Positions 1 through 7,697 of a DNA stretch of 36,642 bases are shown in pieces. Numbering within the stretch: the first letter of the stretch is position 1; each line of letters starts with the position of its first letter. Source of the DNA: K23-9 sp964460665 (GTDB lineage Bacteria; Planctomycetota; Planctomycetia; Pirellulales; Pirellulaceae); the NCBI GenBank assembly GCA_964460665.1, contig CAYWSL010000029.1:1-36642 (forward strand). The letters run 5' to 3'. A model generated the notes under the pieces. That model was not told the origin of the DNA. It ran no database searches and was given only the letters and a program-made list of their open reading frames with translations. Made by a program: the position numbers and the translations under genes.

Positions 1-70
1 GGCTAGCGCCGTCGGCTCAGTAAATCAACAAGCCGCTGACGAGTTCCGCTACCTGAAAATTCAATCCTGA
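1..70 (+). CDS. C-terminal end of an unidentified protein (partial)
   Basis: One plus-strand frame (codons from base 2) stays open from the window edge to TGA at 68-70 and would encode the last 22 residues of a protein, ending in RYLKIQS. Codon choice resembles that of the neighbours, and the stop lies 7 bases before the convergent radC stop, which fits tight bacterial packing. The fragment is too short to assign a family and could be chance. The upstream sequence would settle it. Confidence 0.4.
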   Translation, partial: ASAVGSVNQQAADEFRYLKIQS

Positions 71-77
71 CAAACCA

Positions 78-1016
78 CTAGGTCGATTCGCGAATGCTGA
101 GAGATCTTTGGCTGGCGACGATGATGTGATCTAGCACATTGATGCCAAGCAACTTGCCCGCTTCGGTTAACTGATCGGTGACTTGGTGGTCTTCGCGACT
201 TGGCGTCGGATCGCCGCTGGGATGGTTGTGCACTAGCAGCACCGCGCTGGCTGCGTCACGGATCGCCGGCCGAAAGACTTCTCGTGGGTGCACAAGACTG
301 GCGTCCAACGTCCCCACTGTGATGCGGTGCGTGCGAATGGGCTTGTGTTTTGTATCCAGCGTGACGATGTGAAATTCTTCTTGCACACCGTCATGCGCCA
401 AACGTGCAAATTCCTGTTCACAGTACGCTACCGCCATTTTCGTGCTGGTAATCTTGGTTTGCGGATCGTGATTGTCTGATTCCACCTTGGCAATCCGCCG
501 ACCCAATTCAATGCCCGCCATGATCTGTGCGTAACTGGATTTGGTAGCCGCTGGGCTAACGTCCTTCAATTCGATCTGGCTGCACTTCGGCAGTTCGCCC
601 AAGTGCTGGGCGAAGCGGTTTGCGATTTTCAATCCACCGGCAACGGCGGATTCATTGCGAACGCCGACGCGAATTAGAATCGCAAGCAGATCTGCGTTGC
701 TTAGCTGCTCGGGTCCATCGCGAAGCAGACGTTCGCGCGGCCGATCTTGTTCGGGAGTTTCCTTGACCTGCAAACCGTGAATCTGCTGATCGATCCACTG
801 GTCCACCTGGAACTCGTTCGCCGACCAGCGGAATAGTTGGTGGTCGTCCACATAGTGTTCGCTTAGCACGCCTTCGCGAACCAGTTGCTTCAGCGTGGTT
901 GTCACGTACGCTGGCGACGACTCAGCACAAATTTGTTTGGCTTCGTCAGACGAAAACTGTTGCAATCTGATCAGTGGCTGCAGCACTTGCTGCAGACGCA
1001 TTCGCCGATCTGACAT
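78..1016 (-). CDS. radC: RadC/UPF0758 JAB-domain protein with N-terminal winged-helix-like extension
   Basis: The protein has 312 residues. The C-terminal half is a RadC-type JAB/MPN domain with the JAMM zinc site visible: a Glu at 213/214, then HNHPSGDP (H263, H265) and D276. Residues 94-118 (RERLLRDGPEQLSNADLLAI) match the usual RadC N-terminal segment. The helix-hairpin-helix part before LGRR (about 152-174) is degenerate. Residues 1-85 are extra compared with typical RadC proteins of about 220-230 residues. They read like a winged helix: a helical segment, TTTLKQLVREGVLSE as a recognition helix, then a short beta wing. RadC proteins have been linked to DNA repair or recombination, but their biochemistry is unsettled, so a specific reaction is not claimed. 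The gene converges with the left-edge fragment. The family call is firm; the extension's function is inferred. Confidence 0.93.
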   Translation of the reverse strand: MSDRRMRLQQVLQPLIRLQQFSSDEAKQICAESSPAYVTTTLKQLVREGVLSEHYVDDHQLFRWSANEFQVDQWIDQQIHGLQVKETPEQDRPRERLLRDGPEQLSNADLLAILIRVGVRNESAVAGGLKIANRFAQHLGELPKCSQIELKDVSPAATKSSYAQIMAGIELGRRIAKVESDNHDPQTKITSTKMAVAYCEQEFARLAHDGVQEEFHIVTLDTKHKPIRTHRITVGTLDASLVHPREVFRPAIRDAASAVLLVHNHPSGDPTPSREDHQVTDQLTEAGKLLGINVLDHIIVASQRSLSIREST

Positions 1017-1036
1017 CGCGGCGCCCCGTCTGCGTT

Positions 1037-1693
1037 TTAGTTGGGAATATACTGACTAGCGTGCGCGTTGCCAAAGTAATGGCTGCCAGGAGTCGTCGAC
1101 TGCGCCGGTTGACGGTAAACGCGGACGGAAGTCGATCGACCACGACTTGACCCGTAGGTTGGATAGATGGTTGGCCCCAAGACCGCCGTGCCGGCGGGTG
1201 TTCGATAAGGTGCGCTATAACCAAGCGAGCGACCATAGTTCTGACCAGCCGCATAACCCGCTCCATAACCGTTGCCATAGCCACCGTAACCATAGCCGCC
1301 GTTACCATAACCACTGTACGCATAAGGATTCGGTCGATACGAATACGCGTAGCTGCTTGGCACACGATAATTACCAACCATGTAGCCGTAGCGTGGATGG
1401 TATCGCATCGCGTTGGGCGCAATGGGCTGTCGCGGTGAACGAGCTTGCCGCGCGGCGGCTCGGTTCGCAGCGGCCAGTTGCCGCACCTCGGCTGCGCGCC
1501 GCGCTGCAGCAGCCTTGATCTTTCGCTCTTGCTCCGCTTCCTCGGCCTCGGCTTCCGCGTCTGCTTTCGCCACCGCCGCTTTCGCTCGTGCGACGATATC
1601 GTCTTCTTTCGTCGTGGATTGAGCCAATGTGACCGAAGTGCAACTGAAAAGAATCAGAGCTGCGATGATTGGAATAAGTTTGCGAGTGAACAT
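1037..1693 (-). CDS. secreted Ala/Glu coiled-coil and Gly/Tyr-rich protein, unknown function
   Basis: I chose the ATG at 1691-1693 (218 residues) because it gives a clean signal peptide: MFTRKLIPIIAALILFSC, with a likely cut after SVTLA. An upstream in-frame start (1762) would put 23 poorly hydrophobic residues in front of it. GGGA lies about 10 bases upstream of the ATG. After the signal comes a charged, alanine-rich segment (about residues 27-80) likely to form a coiled coil. A region rich in Tyr and Gly with imperfect GYGNGGYG-type units follows (about 105-155), then a Ser/Thr/Arg-rich tail. Such low-complexity exported proteins may contribute to cell-wall or surface structures in planctomycetes; that role is inference. 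No enzymatic motif is visible. It is followed on the same strand by radC. Confidence 0.8.
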   Translation of the reverse strand: MFTRKLIPIIAALILFSCTSVTLAQSTTKEDDIVARAKAAVAKADAEAEAEEAEQERKIKAAAARRAAEVRQLAAANRAAARQARSPRQPIAPNAMRYHPRYGYMVGNYRVPSSYAYSYRPNPYAYSGYGNGGYGYGGYGNGYGAGYAAGQNYGRSLGYSAPYRTPAGTAVLGPTIYPTYGSSRGRSTSVRVYRQPAQSTTPGSHYFGNAHASQYIPN

Positions 1694-1817
1694 GTAACTT
1701 GTGTTCCCGTGAAAGTTGCTGGCTATCTGGTTCAGTAGTCGTTGCACAAAAGTGTAAACCATCTACCAACCGAACAGCCACTTACGCGAGAACAACCGAA
1801 AAATACCGCGGCCACGG

Positions 1818-1834
1818 ATTGTTTAACAATTGTT
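1818..1834. promoter_or_regulatory. overlapping AT-rich palindromes (possible operator)
   Basis: ATTGT-TTA-ACAAT (1818-1830) is a perfect inverted repeat. The 10-base palindrome AACAATTGTT (1825-1834) overlaps it. Both lie in the short gap between ppnP and the secreted Gly/Tyr-rich gene, about 125 bases upstream of the latter's start on the minus strand. An operator or a weak hairpin in the ppnP 3' end are both possible; chance is not excluded. Confidence 0.25.
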
Positions 1835-1869
1835 CACCGTTGACGTTCTTGCCGCCAAAACGCGGCTAC

Positions 1870-2148
1870 TTATCCGTAAAAGCACAGATACGCGGTCGGC
1901 TCCTGGATCTTGACTTGAAATTTTTCGTTAGCGGCAACCTTGAATTCACTGCCGCCAGCAAACGTCTCGAATTGATCACTCCCCGGAAGCTTGGCTTGTA
2001 GACTTCCGGATACGATTTTCATCAATTCGTTTTCGCTCGTACCAAATTCGTAGTCCCCTACGGCCATAACGCCGGCGGTTGCGCGGCCCTCGCTATTCTC
2101 GAATCCGATCGATTTGACGTTGCCATCGAAGTACTCGTTAACTTGCAT
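1870..2148 (-). CDS. ppnP: pyrimidine/purine nucleoside phosphorylase PpnP (DUF1255)
   Basis: The protein has 92 residues, about the size of E. coli PpnP (YaiE), and aligns with it over its whole length. Shared features include NEYFDGNVKSIGF at the start, GRATAGVM, a central SGSLQAKLPG turn and the terminal EPTAYLCFY. The family folds as a single cupin-like barrel and catalyses phosphorolysis of several nucleosides to free bases and ribose-1-phosphate. It is cytosolic and would act in nucleoside salvage. The gene lies on the minus strand 67 bases after the histidinol-phosphatase stop, so co-transcription with it is possible. Assignment rests on recognised sequence conservation. Confidence 0.93.
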   Translation of the reverse strand: MQVNEYFDGNVKSIGFENSEGRATAGVMAVGDYEFGTSENELMKIVSGSLQAKLPGSDQFETFAGGSEFKVAANEKFQVKIQEPTAYLCFYG

Positions 2149-2215
2149 TGAAATTTTCTTGATTGGTGGTGGTTGGTGGATAATCGATCAGATGATAGAC
2201 AAACTTTGTTTGGCG

Positions 2216-3049
2216 CTAAACCGCTGGCTTAGCAATCAGTGTTTGCAGAACGTCAGCGATTTGCAATTCCTGTCGTTGGCGATTCAAGAAGACGTTCACG
2301 GTCGTGAACCCACTTTCCAACAGCAAGTTCAGTGCGAATTCGTAGCCGTCCGCCACGCGCCCCGGTTCATGAGCGTCGGCACCGATGGTCATGGGGATGC
2401 CGCGCTGGCAAATTTCTTTTAGCATCGTCGGATTTGGATTCATTTCCGAAATCGTCTTCTTCACGCCCGACGTGTTCAGTTCCATCGCCACTCCGGTCTT
2501 GGCAATTCGATCCAGCGCGTTGCAGATGTCTGGCATGATCGCATCCAGGTTCCAGTTTTTAGAGGTAAAATTCTTGATCAAGTCGGGATGGGCAAGCGAA
2601 TCGAACAAACCGGTTTCGGCAGACTGCGCCAAGTGACGAAAGTACGTGCGCTGCACTTCTAGTTCGTCATCTTGCCAGTAAGCACTTCGCCACTCAGCAA
2701 TCTGCGGGTGCACCGATCCGAGTACGAAGTGAAAGTCAGCCGACTTGAGCTGTTGTTCCACATACGCTTCGTGCCCTTCGAAGTAGTCGGCTTCCAGCCC
2801 AAGTCGCACGTCCACACGACCATTCCATTCGGCGCGCGTCGTTTCTACCAGCGCAACGTATTCATCGAACTGGTCTTCGCGCATTCGCACGGGATGTGAA
2901 AACCGATTGGGCATCGGATTGTGGCACGTCACGATCAATCCACGCAGTCCGCGCTGCTGAGCCACCGCTGCGTACTCGGTCGGCCACCCGTCGGCGTGCA
3001 TGCACAGCGGCGTGTGCGAATGAGATTCGTAGTAGATCGGTTCGGGCAT
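2216..3049 (-). CDS. PHP-family histidinol-phosphatase (HisK-like)
   Basis: The protein has 277 residues with the PHP metallophosphoesterase signature throughout. Visible metal ligands are the YESHSH pair (H10, H12), TCHNP (H43), GLEADY (E86), GSVH (H114), AHPD (H154) and GADAH (D225, H227). This ligand set, the length and the GLEADYFEG segment match monofunctional histidinol-phosphate phosphatases of the HisK/HisJ type. These hydrolyse L-histidinol phosphate to histidinol, the penultimate branch of histidine biosynthesis. Other PHP phosphoesterases share the fold, so the exact substrate is inferred. No other his genes are nearby. It is divergent from the PfkB kinase gene, with about 120 bases between them. 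Confidence 0.85.
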   Translation of the reverse strand: MPEPIYYESHSHTPLCMHADGWPTEYAAVAQQRGLRGLIVTCHNPMPNRFSHPVRMREDQFDEYVALVETTRAEWNGRVDVRLGLEADYFEGHEAYVEQQLKSADFHFVLGSVHPQIAEWRSAYWQDDELEVQRTYFRHLAQSAETGLFDSLAHPDLIKNFTSKNWNLDAIMPDICNALDRIAKTGVAMELNTSGVKKTISEMNPNPTMLKEICQRGIPMTIGADAHEPGRVADGYEFALNLLLESGFTTVNVFLNRQRQELQIADVLQTLIAKPAV

Positions 3050-3168
3050 AGCAGGATCGGCGTTGATAGAGGCTTCTTTCAGCCGTCTACGTTAAACCGA
3101 TTGAGGCAAATGGGCGAGAGCACGAATTACCGGTAAAATTTGTCCGTCATTCACTAGGATTCAGTCAC

Positions 3169-4098
3169 TTGCGCAGCCAACCACCCGACGGTGCCGAACC
3201 AAGCCCACTTCATTCTGCCCGGCCAACGATCATTGGCTTGGGCGAAGTGCTGTGGGACATGTTTCCCGAAGGAGCGAAATTCGGTGGCGCGCCGGCCAAC
3301 TTTGCCTGCAGCGCTGCGGGGATTTCAGCAGGAAACGCGGATGTCCACGTTGTCAGTTCTGTCGGTGACGATGCCCTGGGTGATCAGGCGATCGAATTTC
3401 TGTCGACACGCAACATTCACACCGGTGCGGTCCAACGATCGTCGTTTGCGACGGGACAAGTCTTAGTGGAACTGGATTCATCCGGGTCAGCTTCCTATCG
3501 ATTCGCTGACGACTGCGCCTGGGACAACCTTGGCTGGACCAACGAACTTTCAAGCCTTGCTTCAGGCTGCGACGCTGTTTGCTTTGGGACGCTTGGACAA
3601 CGCAGCAAGATGTCGCGTGAAACGATTCAGCGATTTGTTGGCAGCACCTCGGATGCATGCGTGCGAATGTTTGACATCAATTTGCGTCCGCCGTGCTTCT
3701 CCGACCAGATCGTCGACTCATCGCTTCGATTGGCGAGCGTGCTGAAACTTAATGACGAAGAGCTACTTCATTTGGCTGATCAATATGCGTTAACTGGATC
3801 CAACGAAGAGATGCTTCAGTCGCTGGCGAAATCGTTCGACCTTCGCTGCGTCGCGCTCACACGCGGCGCGGACGGGGCGGTGTTAGTTCGCGGGGACGAC
3901 TTGGTTGTCGCTGCGGGAAGAGTGGTGGATGTCGTGGACACCGTCGGAGCAGGCGACGCGTTTTCTGCCGCGATTGCGTTTGGCCTGTTAAACGATTTGA
4001 AACCGCAAACGATCATTGACCGAGCAACCGAGATCGCGGCTTTCGTCTGTCAGCAGGCTGGCGCCACACCAAGCATTCCGAAATCGATACAATATTAA
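3169..4098 (+). CDS. PfkB-family carbohydrate kinase (fructokinase-like)
   Basis: The protein has 309 residues and a TTG start at 3169, chosen because AGGA lies at 3155-3158. Features of the ribokinase/PfkB fold are clear: an early GEVLWDMFPEG strand, the sugar-binding GGAPANFA motif (39-46), and the ATP/anion-hole signature DTVGAGDAF (257-265) with D263 as the predicted catalytic base. The GE-LWD-FP and GGAPANFA combination is typical of fructokinase-like members. Substrate cannot be fixed by sequence alone; fructose or another hexose is likely. The first ~18 residues are Pro/Ser-rich and not part of the fold. The next gene on the same strand begins 25 bases downstream, so the two may be co-transcribed. 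Confidence 0.9.
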   Translation: MRSQPPDGAEPSPLHSARPTIIGLGEVLWDMFPEGAKFGGAPANFACSAAGISAGNADVHVVSSVGDDALGDQAIEFLSTRNIHTGAVQRSSFATGQVLVELDSSGSASYRFADDCAWDNLGWTNELSSLASGCDAVCFGTLGQRSKMSRETIQRFVGSTSDACVRMFDINLRPPCFSDQIVDSSLRLASVLKLNDEELLHLADQYALTGSNEEMLQSLAKSFDLRCVALTRGADGAVLVRGDDLVVAAGRVVDVVDTVGAGDAFSAAIAFGLLNDLKPQTIIDRATEIAAFVCQQAGATPSIPKSIQY

Positions 4099-4123
4099 TG
4101 TTTCGAGTTCGATTTAGAGCGAG

Positions 4124-5419
4124 TTGACAAAATTCTATTCTGAGGGTGTTCATTGGAACCTCCCATCGGAGCTGTACGATCCTGTGGAAAAAGCTGCGTC
4201 TGCACCGAATCCGTACGCGAGCCCGAATGAGTCGGAGATTGATCCGATTCTGTTCAAGGGCACGCTGCCTGAAGAACTGCTGTGGCGATCCACCCGACAA
4301 TTCGTTGCGTTTGACACATTGACTCGCGTCATGGGCTGGCTGTGGGTCTTGTTTTTTTGCCCCGTTACATGTTGGCACATCTATACACAAGCCATCGACA
4401 ATCAACGCATTCATCCAATCTTTTGGTTGTTGTTGGCGGCTACGATCTTGATGGCGTTCTGGCTTCCTGGCGTGATGTACTTGATCAATCGTCTTGGAAG
4501 CGGTGGACGACGAATTCGTCGATTGATCGAATCCAACGAGACGTTTCGTGGTTGGATGAATTCGGACGGCGTAACGGTTTGGACTGGTGGCTGGGCATTG
4601 CAAGCGAAATGGACACATTTCGCAGCACCGCAGCTGTTTCGCGATTTCCTGTCCATCCCTGACGTCGTGGATGACCGCTCGCGTCTCCTACTGCCGTGGC
4701 ATTTCTTTGAATCACATGATGCCTACTTGCAAGCTCGGACCTACATTCAACAGCGTACCGGCCTTCCTGATGAAGCTGTGATAAAAATTGGAACCATTGA
4801 TGGCCTTGATACCCATCACAATGTGTTTGACTTCGATCACCACACTGCGGATAAATGGACCGTCCAGTGTTGGCCTCCCGATGCGACACCCGTTGACTCC
4901 AAAGTCACCTCGGTACGGATCACCGACTGCCGATCCACTGTCACACGACTCCTAGAGACATCACTCGTCACAAGCGTCGCGGTCGGTATCCTTGGCGTGC
5001 CGTTGATTGTTGCAGCTGCGGCATGGCTATTTTATGACTATCAGCATTTCGGTGGTTGGGGTTTTCTGCGCACGCAGCCTTGGGAGAATGCGTTCATGCT
5101 GGTTCCCTGCGGATTACTTTTGATCCTGGCCGTTGGGTTGTTCGTTCAGCTGTATACCAAACATACTGATCGCTTTGCTGGCGAGTCAACGGTCGCACTA
5201 AGCAACCACGGATTTTGTATACGGTTCAACACGGCAACCGAGTGGTGCACGTGGTCCAATGTCGCCAGCATTGATTCCAAACAGAAGTCCGTCGCCATTT
5301 CTCTGTTCAACGACAGCGAAGCGTTGACGATTCCGCAAGCAGCCTTTGCCAACTTGGAAGACTTCGAGACGTTTCGACGAGACATCGATCAACTTTGGGT
5401 TCAATATCGAAAGAATTGA
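4124..5419 (+). CDS. membrane protein with two tandem YcxB-like units, unknown function
   Basis: The protein has 431 residues with a TTG start (4124-4126); the ribosome-binding site is weak. A soluble N-terminus carries NPYASP (29-34), a motif I associate with planctomycete membrane proteins. Two halves then repeat the same plan. Transmembrane pairs at about 66-84/98-121 and 280-303/323-343 are each followed by a soluble domain (about 137-200 and 358-428). Both soluble parts read like YcxB-type domains: a beta-rich start with a GF/W-rich pattern, a W-containing strand, ILPW/TIPQ-like loops, then a helix rich in F/Y and R. Length is about twice that of a single YcxB-like protein, which suggests duplication and fusion. 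Function is unknown. Homology to YcxB is my reading and needs a profile search. Confidence 0.75.
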   Translation: MTKFYSEGVHWNLPSELYDPVEKAASAPNPYASPNESEIDPILFKGTLPEELLWRSTRQFVAFDTLTRVMGWLWVLFFCPVTCWHIYTQAIDNQRIHPIFWLLLAATILMAFWLPGVMYLINRLGSGGRRIRRLIESNETFRGWMNSDGVTVWTGGWALQAKWTHFAAPQLFRDFLSIPDVVDDRSRLLLPWHFFESHDAYLQARTYIQQRTGLPDEAVIKIGTIDGLDTHHNVFDFDHHTADKWTVQCWPPDATPVDSKVTSVRITDCRSTVTRLLETSLVTSVAVGILGVPLIVAAAAWLFYDYQHFGGWGFLRTQPWENAFMLVPCGLLLILAVGLFVQLYTKHTDRFAGESTVALSNHGFCIRFNTATEWCTWSNVASIDSKQKSVAISLFNDSEALTIPQAAFANLEDFETFRRDIDQLWVQYRKN

Positions 5420-5457
5420 TTCGTCGCCAACGTGTCCTTCGGAAAGCCGCCTATTCT

Positions 5458-5481
5458 GGCTTCCAACTTGGCGGGGAAGCC
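5458..5481. other. 7-bp stem hairpin downstream of the YcxB-like gene
   Basis: GGCTTCC (5458-5464) pairs perfectly with GGAAGCC (5475-5481) across a 10-base loop, about 40 bases after the stop of the upstream gene. No T-run follows, so this is at best a weak or factor-assisted terminator. The rest of the 257-base gap shows no convincing gene. Confidence 0.25.
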
Positions 5482-5676
5482 AAAGCCGTTTGCTGCGAAG
5501 ATTGGCAGGAAAGTGGGGCAGGAAGATGACAAGTGGAGACATTACTGACACTAGCGAATTGCTTTTGCCGCGAAGTCCCCCGATTGCCAAACGTCGTAAA
5601 ACCTGGACCTCACTGCCTTCAGGTCGAACAATAAAAATCGAATTGATCCGTTTTCATTTCTGGGAGAGAAACCGCA

Positions 5677-6000
5677 GTGGTATTTGAGTGCGAAGGTTGG
5701 TGGGTTCAGGACTTCTTTGGCAGGCAGCCGATGTCGCCGCTGACGCTTAAGTTTGACGAAGGCAACATCTCCGGATCCGGGCAAGACATCGTCGGACCGT
5801 TCACCATGAAAGGCGTTTTGAAAGACGGCAAGGTTGCAATCGACAAACAGTACGTTGGGCAACACGCCACGACATACTTGGGTGACTTCGATGGTGAAGG
5901 TTCCATGCAGGGAACCTGGCACATCGACGGCAACACCGGCCCTTGGGGAATCCACATGCGGCAGCGACAGGCGCCGACGGACGAGATTCGCCAACTGTGA
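5677..6000 (+). CDS. small beta-rich conserved-type protein, unknown function
   Basis: The protein has 107 residues and a GTG start at 5677, well supported by GGAG at 5663-5666. An in-frame TGA at 5644 blocks any long extension. The sequence is rich in Gly, aromatic residues and alternating polar/hydrophobic stretches (for example DFFGRQPMSPLTLKF and TYLGDFDGEGSMQGTW). This suggests a small beta barrel of lipocalin- or avidin-like shape. It has no signal peptide, transmembrane segment or catalytic signature, so it is probably cytosolic. I do not recognise a named family. It converges with the Ser/Thr kinase gene on the other strand, 44 bases away. Confidence 0.75.
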   Translation: MVFECEGWWVQDFFGRQPMSPLTLKFDEGNISGSGQDIVGPFTMKGVLKDGKVAIDKQYVGQHATTYLGDFDGEGSMQGTWHIDGNTGPWGIHMRQRQAPTDEIRQL

Positions 6001-6044
6001 TCATGGCAGGCTAGAAGCCACACACACTCAATTCCGCTTGGTGC

Positions 6045-7697
6045 TTAGCGAGCCAAATGTTGTTTGCGGCGACGGTGGTACTTGTAACCGGGTACGAAAA
6101 AACACGCGGCCGATACAAAGCCAAAAATCAGATGCGCATACTGTGGCAGCGCAGCCATGACAATGGCTGACAAAAACAACGCGACGGCTTGGACGTAAAA
6201 CGCACCGCTTAACATTCCCGCTTTGACGACGAACACGGTACCACTGATTACACCCAGCAACGGCGACAATGTCAGCACGTTCATGTTCATCACCCATTCG
6301 ATGGGAAACAACAATCCGGTTGAAATCATACTGGCTCCCCAGACATGAGCGACTTGCCGTTCAATGAATGTCACGGGCCCCATGCGTTGTCGCAGCTTCC
6401 AAAACACAGCGGCCCATGCTCCCAATCCGACCGTCCACAAGATCACGTAGAACGTTCGGCTAGAGACACCGCTGTACTGCAATTGCCAAGTTAGAAAACA
6501 GGCAACCAATAGCGCCAGGGAATGCCACATCCATAACACACCCCAATTCTCTAAAACGGCCGCATGGTGCGTCTCGCGAAACAATCTCGCCAGGACTTGT
6601 CCCAATTGACCGCTACGGGCGGAGACCTTTTCGTCGGCCAAATACGCTTCCAAATCTTCCGCCAGAGCGTTCGCACTTGCGTATCGCAAATCAATTGGTT
6701 TCTGCAAACAACGGATCACGATCATCTCTAGATCGCGATCAAGACTTGGCCGAAGTGCGCGAGGTGGGCTGGGATCTTGTTCGATCACCAGCATCACCAA
6801 CTCCATCGACGACTCGGCAACGAACGGGGCTCGCCCGGTCAATGCAAAATACAGTACGCAACCCAAACTATAGACATCGCTGGTCGGGCCCACTAAACCG
6901 CGTCGTCCGCTGGCCTGCTCGGGTGACATGTACGCTGGCGTGCCGACCAGCATTCCGCTGCGGGTCAGGTCGTCTTCTGCGTCCACTCGTTTGGCCAAAC
7001 CGAAGTCCGTGACCAACGGTTCGTCTTGATCGTCCAACAAAATGTTGCTGGGCTTCAAGTCGCGATGCAAGATGCCGTGCTGGTGCGCCTGAGCAACCGC
7101 GCGGGCGACTTTCGCGACGATGTGTGCGGCCAAACGCTGGCGTAGCGGACCGTGGCTCAATCGCTGCATCAGCGTTTCGCCTTCAACGTACTTCATACTG
7201 AAGAACGGTCGGCCTTCCATATTGCCGACCTCGAAGACGGGAACAATGTTGGGGTGTTCCAGCTTCGCGGTCGCGGATGCTTCGGCCAAGAATCGCTGCA
7301 AGTCGGCTTCACTGGCCAGTCGGTCACGCAGGATCATCTTCACGGCAACTTCGCGATCCAAACTGATTTGTCGGCCACGAAACACGACGCCCATTCCGCC
7401 TCGGCCGACTTCTTCGATCAGCTCGTAGTCGCCCACGGTGGCGGGCAACGGCACGTTTTTCCAACGCGCCGACGAGTCGTCAGGCTGTGTCAAACCAAGG
7501 CCTTCGTCGACCGCCGCGCCGACCGTGTCGGTGACCAGCACCGCCCCCCATAGCGTTCGCAGTTCGTCTGCCAAATCCGGATGCCGCTGACACACGGAAT
7601 CGAAATCGACGATCTCGCCGCGGCTAACCGCATCGGTCAAATTGGCCAGCACATCAGCCAAGCGTTGGTCACGAGAGTCAGAGTCAGAATCAGTCAC
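6045..7697 (-). CDS. membrane Ser/Thr protein kinase with C-terminal multi-TM domain
   Basis: The protein has 550 residues. Residues 91 to about 350 form a Hanks-type kinase: GRGGMG glycine loop (99-104), K120 in VAVK, HRDLKPSN (201-208, catalytic D203), DFG (221-223) and SPE at 248-250 in place of APE. The N-terminus (about 30-50) has a motif FDSVCQRHPDLADELRTL that recurs in the second kinase of this window. The C-terminal 160 residues contain about six hydrophobic segments instead of a single anchor, so this kinase lacks an obvious extracytoplasmic ligand domain and may sense membrane state. Its start overlaps the stop of the sigma-factor gene by four bases, pointing to translational coupling. 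A functional pairing with that sigma factor is inferred from this arrangement. Confidence 0.95.
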   Translation of the reverse strand: MTDSDSDSRDQRLADVLANLTDAVSRGEIVDFDSVCQRHPDLADELRTLWGAVLVTDTVGAAVDEGLGLTQPDDSSARWKNVPLPATVGDYELIEEVGRGGMGVVFRGRQISLDREVAVKMILRDRLASEADLQRFLAEASATAKLEHPNIVPVFEVGNMEGRPFFSMKYVEGETLMQRLSHGPLRQRLAAHIVAKVARAVAQAHQHGILHRDLKPSNILLDDQDEPLVTDFGLAKRVDAEDDLTRSGMLVGTPAYMSPEQASGRRGLVGPTSDVYSLGCVLYFALTGRAPFVAESSMELVMLVIEQDPSPPRALRPSLDRDLEMIVIRCLQKPIDLRYASANALAEDLEAYLADEKVSARSGQLGQVLARLFRETHHAAVLENWGVLWMWHSLALLVACFLTWQLQYSGVSSRTFYVILWTVGLGAWAAVFWKLRQRMGPVTFIERQVAHVWGASMISTGLLFPIEWVMNMNVLTLSPLLGVISGTVFVVKAGMLSGAFYVQAVALFLSAIVMAALPQYAHLIFGFVSAACFFVPGYKYHRRRKQHLAR

